Shown: positions 5,486-7,816 of the stretch, one piece after another
Numbering within the stretch: position 1 is the stretch's first letter
Layout: every line of letters begins with the position of its first letter
Source: Nitrospirota bacterium
Lineage (GTDB): Bacteria; Nitrospirota; UBA9217
Length of the DNA stretch: 7,816 nucleotides
Direction: 5' to 3'
NCBI GenBank assembly: GCA_027456925.1
Contig: DAIDTZ010000135.1
Coordinates: 1 to 7,816 of the forward strand
Notes under the pieces: model-generated
The model's database searches: none
Told to the model about the DNA's origin: nothing
Seen by the model: the letters and a program-made list of their open reading frames with translations, nothing else
Program-made: the position numbers and the translations under genes

Positions 5486-6466
5486 ATGAGAATATTTGTC
5501 ACCGGCGGGGCCGGCTACATCGGAAGTCACATGGTTGCTGCGCTTGCTGAAAAGGGCTTTGACATTCTGGTATACGACAACCTTTCGACGGGCCATGCTG
5601 ATGCCCTGGTAGCCGGCAAGCTGGTGGTCGGCGACCTGGGAGATGCGCAGCTTTTAGGATCGACGCTGCATGACTTCCAGCCCGACGCCGTAATGCATTT
5701 TGCCGCCTTTATTCAGGTCGGGGAGTCGGTACGGGAACCGCTCTCCTATTACCGCAATAACACCATGAATGCCCTCGGCCTTCTGGAGGCCGTGACAAAG
5801 GAAGGGATCAAGCATTTCATTTTTTCTTCAACTGCCGCTGTGTACGGGAACCCCGAACGCGTGCCGATCACCGAGGACCAGACACTGCATCCCATCAATC
5901 CCTACGGCTCTTCAAAAGCCTTTGTGGAAAAGATCCTTGAAGACGTCTCGCATGCCGGGGATTTTCGATATGTATCCCTCAGATATTTTAACGCCGCGGG
6001 GGCTGACCCGCTGAACCGGATCGGCGAACGGCACGACCCTGAGACGCACTTGATCCCCCTCATCCTGAAGGCAGCAAAGGGAGAACGGGAGAGTCTGGCC
6101 ATTCACGGGACTGACTATCCCACTCCCGACGGCACCTGCATCAGGGATTACATCCACGTGACGGATTTAGCGGACGCTCATGTCAAGGCGCTGGAATATC
6201 TTTTTTCGGACGGGAAAAGCGACGTATTCAATTGCGGCTACGGCCACGGGTATTCGGTCCGCGAAGTCGTGAACGCAGCCCGCGCGGTTACCGGCATCAA
6301 CTTTCCGGTAAAAGAAGCAGGACGGCGCGAAGGCGATCCGCCGGTCCTCGTGGCGGACAATTCGAAAATCAAGCGAACATTAAACTGGCAGCCGCGTTAT
6401 GATGACCTTCATCTGATCATCAATACAGCCTGGGAATGGGAAAAGAAGAACGCCTGCCGCGCTTAG
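5486..6466 (+). CDS. galE: UDP-glucose 4-epimerase GalE
   Basis: The 326-residue cytoplasmic extended-SDR enzyme interconverts UDP-glucose and UDP-galactose using bound NAD. The N-terminal Rossmann motif is GGAGYIG (7-13). The catalytic site is in SSTAAVYG (114-121; T116 in the position of the family Ser/Thr) and YGSSK (Y140, K144). Family marks YFNAAGAD (167-174), RDYIHVTDLADAH (220-232) and REGDPP (281-286) are present. At the position of the E. coli gatekeeper Y299 this protein seems to have L288 (alignment from memory), so some activity on N-acetylated sugars is possible but unproven. The ATG at 5486 gives the standard MRIFVTGGAGYIG start. The ribosome site GAGGAG (5468-5473) is 12 bases upstream, a rather long spacer. 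The gene is probably co-transcribed with the wbaP-like gene and provides its UDP-galactose donor. Confidence 0.95.
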   Translation: MRIFVTGGAGYIGSHMVAALAEKGFDILVYDNLSTGHADALVAGKLVVGDLGDAQLLGSTLHDFQPDAVMHFAAFIQVGESVREPLSYYRNNTMNALGLLEAVTKEGIKHFIFSSTAAVYGNPERVPITEDQTLHPINPYGSSKAFVEKILEDVSHAGDFRYVSLRYFNAAGADPLNRIGERHDPETHLIPLILKAAKGERESLAIHGTDYPTPDGTCIRDYIHVTDLADAHVKALEYLFSDGKSDVFNCGYGHGYSVREVVNAARAVTGINFPVKEAGRREGDPPVLVADNSKIKRTLNWQPRYDDLHLIINTAWEWEKKNACRA

Positions 6467-6523
6467 GCGTGGCTCACAGCTCAGGGGCCATAATTGCAAT
6501 CAACAACGAGTTATGAGCCGCGC
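6467..6523. repeat. 10-bp inverted repeat between convergent galE and the ligase gene
   Basis: GCGTGGCTCA (6467-6476), beginning at the base after the galE stop, can pair with TGAGCCGCGC (6514-6523), which covers codons next to the stop of the ligase gene. The pairing is complete with one G-U and a 37-base loop that contains the palindrome ATTGCAAT. It might act as a shared 3' structure for the two convergent transcripts, but there is no U-tract on either side. Confidence 0.35.
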
Positions 6524-7785
6524 ACCGGCGTCACTGATTTCCTCACGCATACTCCCATCATGAAAATAAAGGCATACCGGAGTATCTGAATATTGAAGAA
6601 AGAATCGGTAAGCCCCGCTATCATATAATGTATTGCAGTCGCGACAGCAATAAACGCGAACAACCTTTCCCTCGTTCCTTCACCCTGCCAAAGTACCGGC
6701 AAAGCCAGTGTAAAAACCCGGTAAAATAAATAAAGCAGCGCGGCAAGCCCCAGCAAACCGTTCGTCGCAAGAGCAAAAAAATAGATATTATGCGGCTGGT
6801 TATACTGGAGAAGCACTTCCGGAAACCTTCCCGCGCTTACATAAGCGGTCATGGCAGGGACGTAATTGCCGGTGCCGACGCCCATCAGCGGGTTGGAGAG
6901 AAACATCAGAATTGCGGCTTTCCACATGAGAAATCGTTCGCCGATGCTGGTCGCCGTTACTCCGGCTGAGAAGTTCGAGATATCACTTGCGATAGCGTGA
7001 ATTCGGTCATCAACAAACGGAATGGTGAGGTAGGCGGTTACCCCGGCGGCAGCGGTCCCGAGTGCGGCTATCAGGAAAATCTTCCAGCTCTTCTTCACAA
7101 GAAAGGCCATGATTACCGACGTCAACATGATGCCGAACCACGCAGTCCGGGACGTGGACAAAAGAACACCGAGAATGGCCAAGGCGATAAAAGCGATGAG
7201 GAACCATTTGGTCCTTGTCGTCAGCGTGCGGCGTGAAAAGAGCAGAAAAGCGGCAGCCGTGTACAGGCCGAGGGCGTTGATGTTGGAAAACCAGATCCAG
7301 TGAAGGTGCATGGGCGCAAGCGGAAGGACGAATTTCTTGTCGCCGATGATCCCGAGATAGGTCAGGACGCCGATCAGGTTCAGGAACAGGAGCCCGACCA
7401 GAAATGCCACGAGGAGTGATTCGGCGAAGCGGTATCTCTTGTCATCATCCGGCACGGCGTCGATCAGGACCGATACCATAAGATAGATCGCCGGCAGACT
7501 CAAAAACAGGTTGGTCGCTTTCAAGCCGGCTGCGTATTTTTCGGATAAGAAAACACCGGCGAGCGCGGCAAGATAAATAAAAAAGAATGCCGGCGTTAGC
7601 GGCTGTTTGATGCTGGAAACGACTGATTCCTTGACATCCCGATACAGCAGGACGCCTGCGATAACGAACAGATAAATGAGAAAGAGGAGGATATTTCCTG
7701 CACTCTTTGAAAGCGGCAGGCTTAATGCGAAAAGCACCAGCCCGGTTGTGACTGTGGTGTTGTAGCGCGGTCGGTTGGCAGTCAT
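6511..7785 (-). CDS. O-antigen ligase/polymerase family membrane protein (WaaL/Wzy-like)
   Basis: The 424-residue protein is strongly hydrophobic, with about ten to twelve membrane segments and a larger periplasmic loop at about 255-340, as in the O-antigen ligase (Wzy_C) family. Family-type features are STSRTAWFG (210-218), with R213 in the usual conserved-arginine region, GVGTGNY (302-308) and QPHNIYFFALATNGLLG (330-346). The His of PHNIY (H332) lies where WaaL proteins have a functionally important histidine (positional assignment from memory). Such proteins either join undecaprenyl-linked O-antigen to lipid A core in the periplasm (WaaL) or polymerise repeat units (Wzy). The sequence does not decide which, so no symbol is given. 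The ATG at 7785 is preceded by AGGAGGG (7797-7803) with an 11-base spacer. The gene is convergent with galE and its promoter lies right of the window. Confidence 0.88.
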   Translation of the reverse strand: MTANRPRYNTTVTTGLVLFALSLPLSKSAGNILLFLIYLFVIAGVLLYRDVKESVVSSIKQPLTPAFFFIYLAALAGVFLSEKYAAGLKATNLFLSLPAIYLMVSVLIDAVPDDDKRYRFAESLLVAFLVGLLFLNLIGVLTYLGIIGDKKFVLPLAPMHLHWIWFSNINALGLYTAAAFLLFSRRTLTTRTKWFLIAFIALAILGVLLSTSRTAWFGIMLTSVIMAFLVKKSWKIFLIAALGTAAAGVTAYLTIPFVDDRIHAIASDISNFSAGVTATSIGERFLMWKAAILMFLSNPLMGVGTGNYVPAMTAYVSAGRFPEVLLQYNQPHNIYFFALATNGLLGLAALLYLFYRVFTLALPVLWQGEGTRERLFAFIAVATAIHYMIAGLTDSFFNIQILRYAFIFMMGVCVRKSVTPVRGS

Positions 7786-7796
7786 AAACGTATTGT

Positions 7797-7803
7797 CCCT
7801 CCT
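7797..7803 (-). promoter_or_regulatory. Ribosome binding site of the O-antigen ligase-family gene
   Basis: AGGAGGG on the - strand lies 11 bases before the ATG at 7785. The core match is strong and the spacer slightly long; no other start codon lies between them. Confidence 0.7.
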
Positions 7804-7816
7804 GAATTGATTTATA

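Overview
The window reads as an ordinary chromosomal segment of a Gram-negative bacterium of moderate GC. A solitary TatA, a Kup transporter, NadA, RmuC and the start of a surface-polysaccharide locus would fit a Nitrospirota or Desulfobacterota-type genome. That placement is inferred from the protein flavour and a GACRCGGN-type intergenic repeat, not shown by any marker gene. No rRNA, tRNA, insertion sequence, CRISPR array or phage gene was seen.

Layout, left to right. (1) The last 49 codons of nadA (quinolinate synthase) run off the left edge on the + strand. (2) A 109-bp gap holds an inverted pair of 8-bp-period repeats. (3) rmuC (+) is interrupted by an in-frame TAA at 1215-1217, and 47 further codons in the same frame still look like the RmuC C-terminus. 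(4) kup (K+ uptake, - strand) converges on rmuC. (5) Upstream of kup lies a small tatA (-) with its own consensus promoter and a strong intrinsic terminator. (6) A 335-bp divergent intergenic region separates tatA from the polysaccharide genes and contains the tatA promoter and a possible structured leader. (7) A WbaP-type initiating sugar-phosphate transferase and galE run rightward as a likely operon. (8) An O-antigen ligase/polymerase-family membrane protein (-) converges on galE and fills the right end.

The genes at 3983-7785 make a coherent story. GalE would supply UDP-galactose, the WbaP-like enzyme would move a hexose-1-phosphate (most likely galactose-1-phosphate) onto undecaprenyl phosphate, and the Wzy/WaaL-family protein would polymerise the chain or ligate it to lipid A core. 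The genes at 1-3647 are unrelated housekeeping functions: NAD synthesis, DNA maintenance, potassium uptake and protein export.

I do not see a convincing undescribed system. The items most worth checking are the in-frame stop in rmuC, the paired 8-bp repeats between nadA and rmuC, the textbook-perfect promoter of the lone tatA, and the folded leader in front of the wbaP-like gene.
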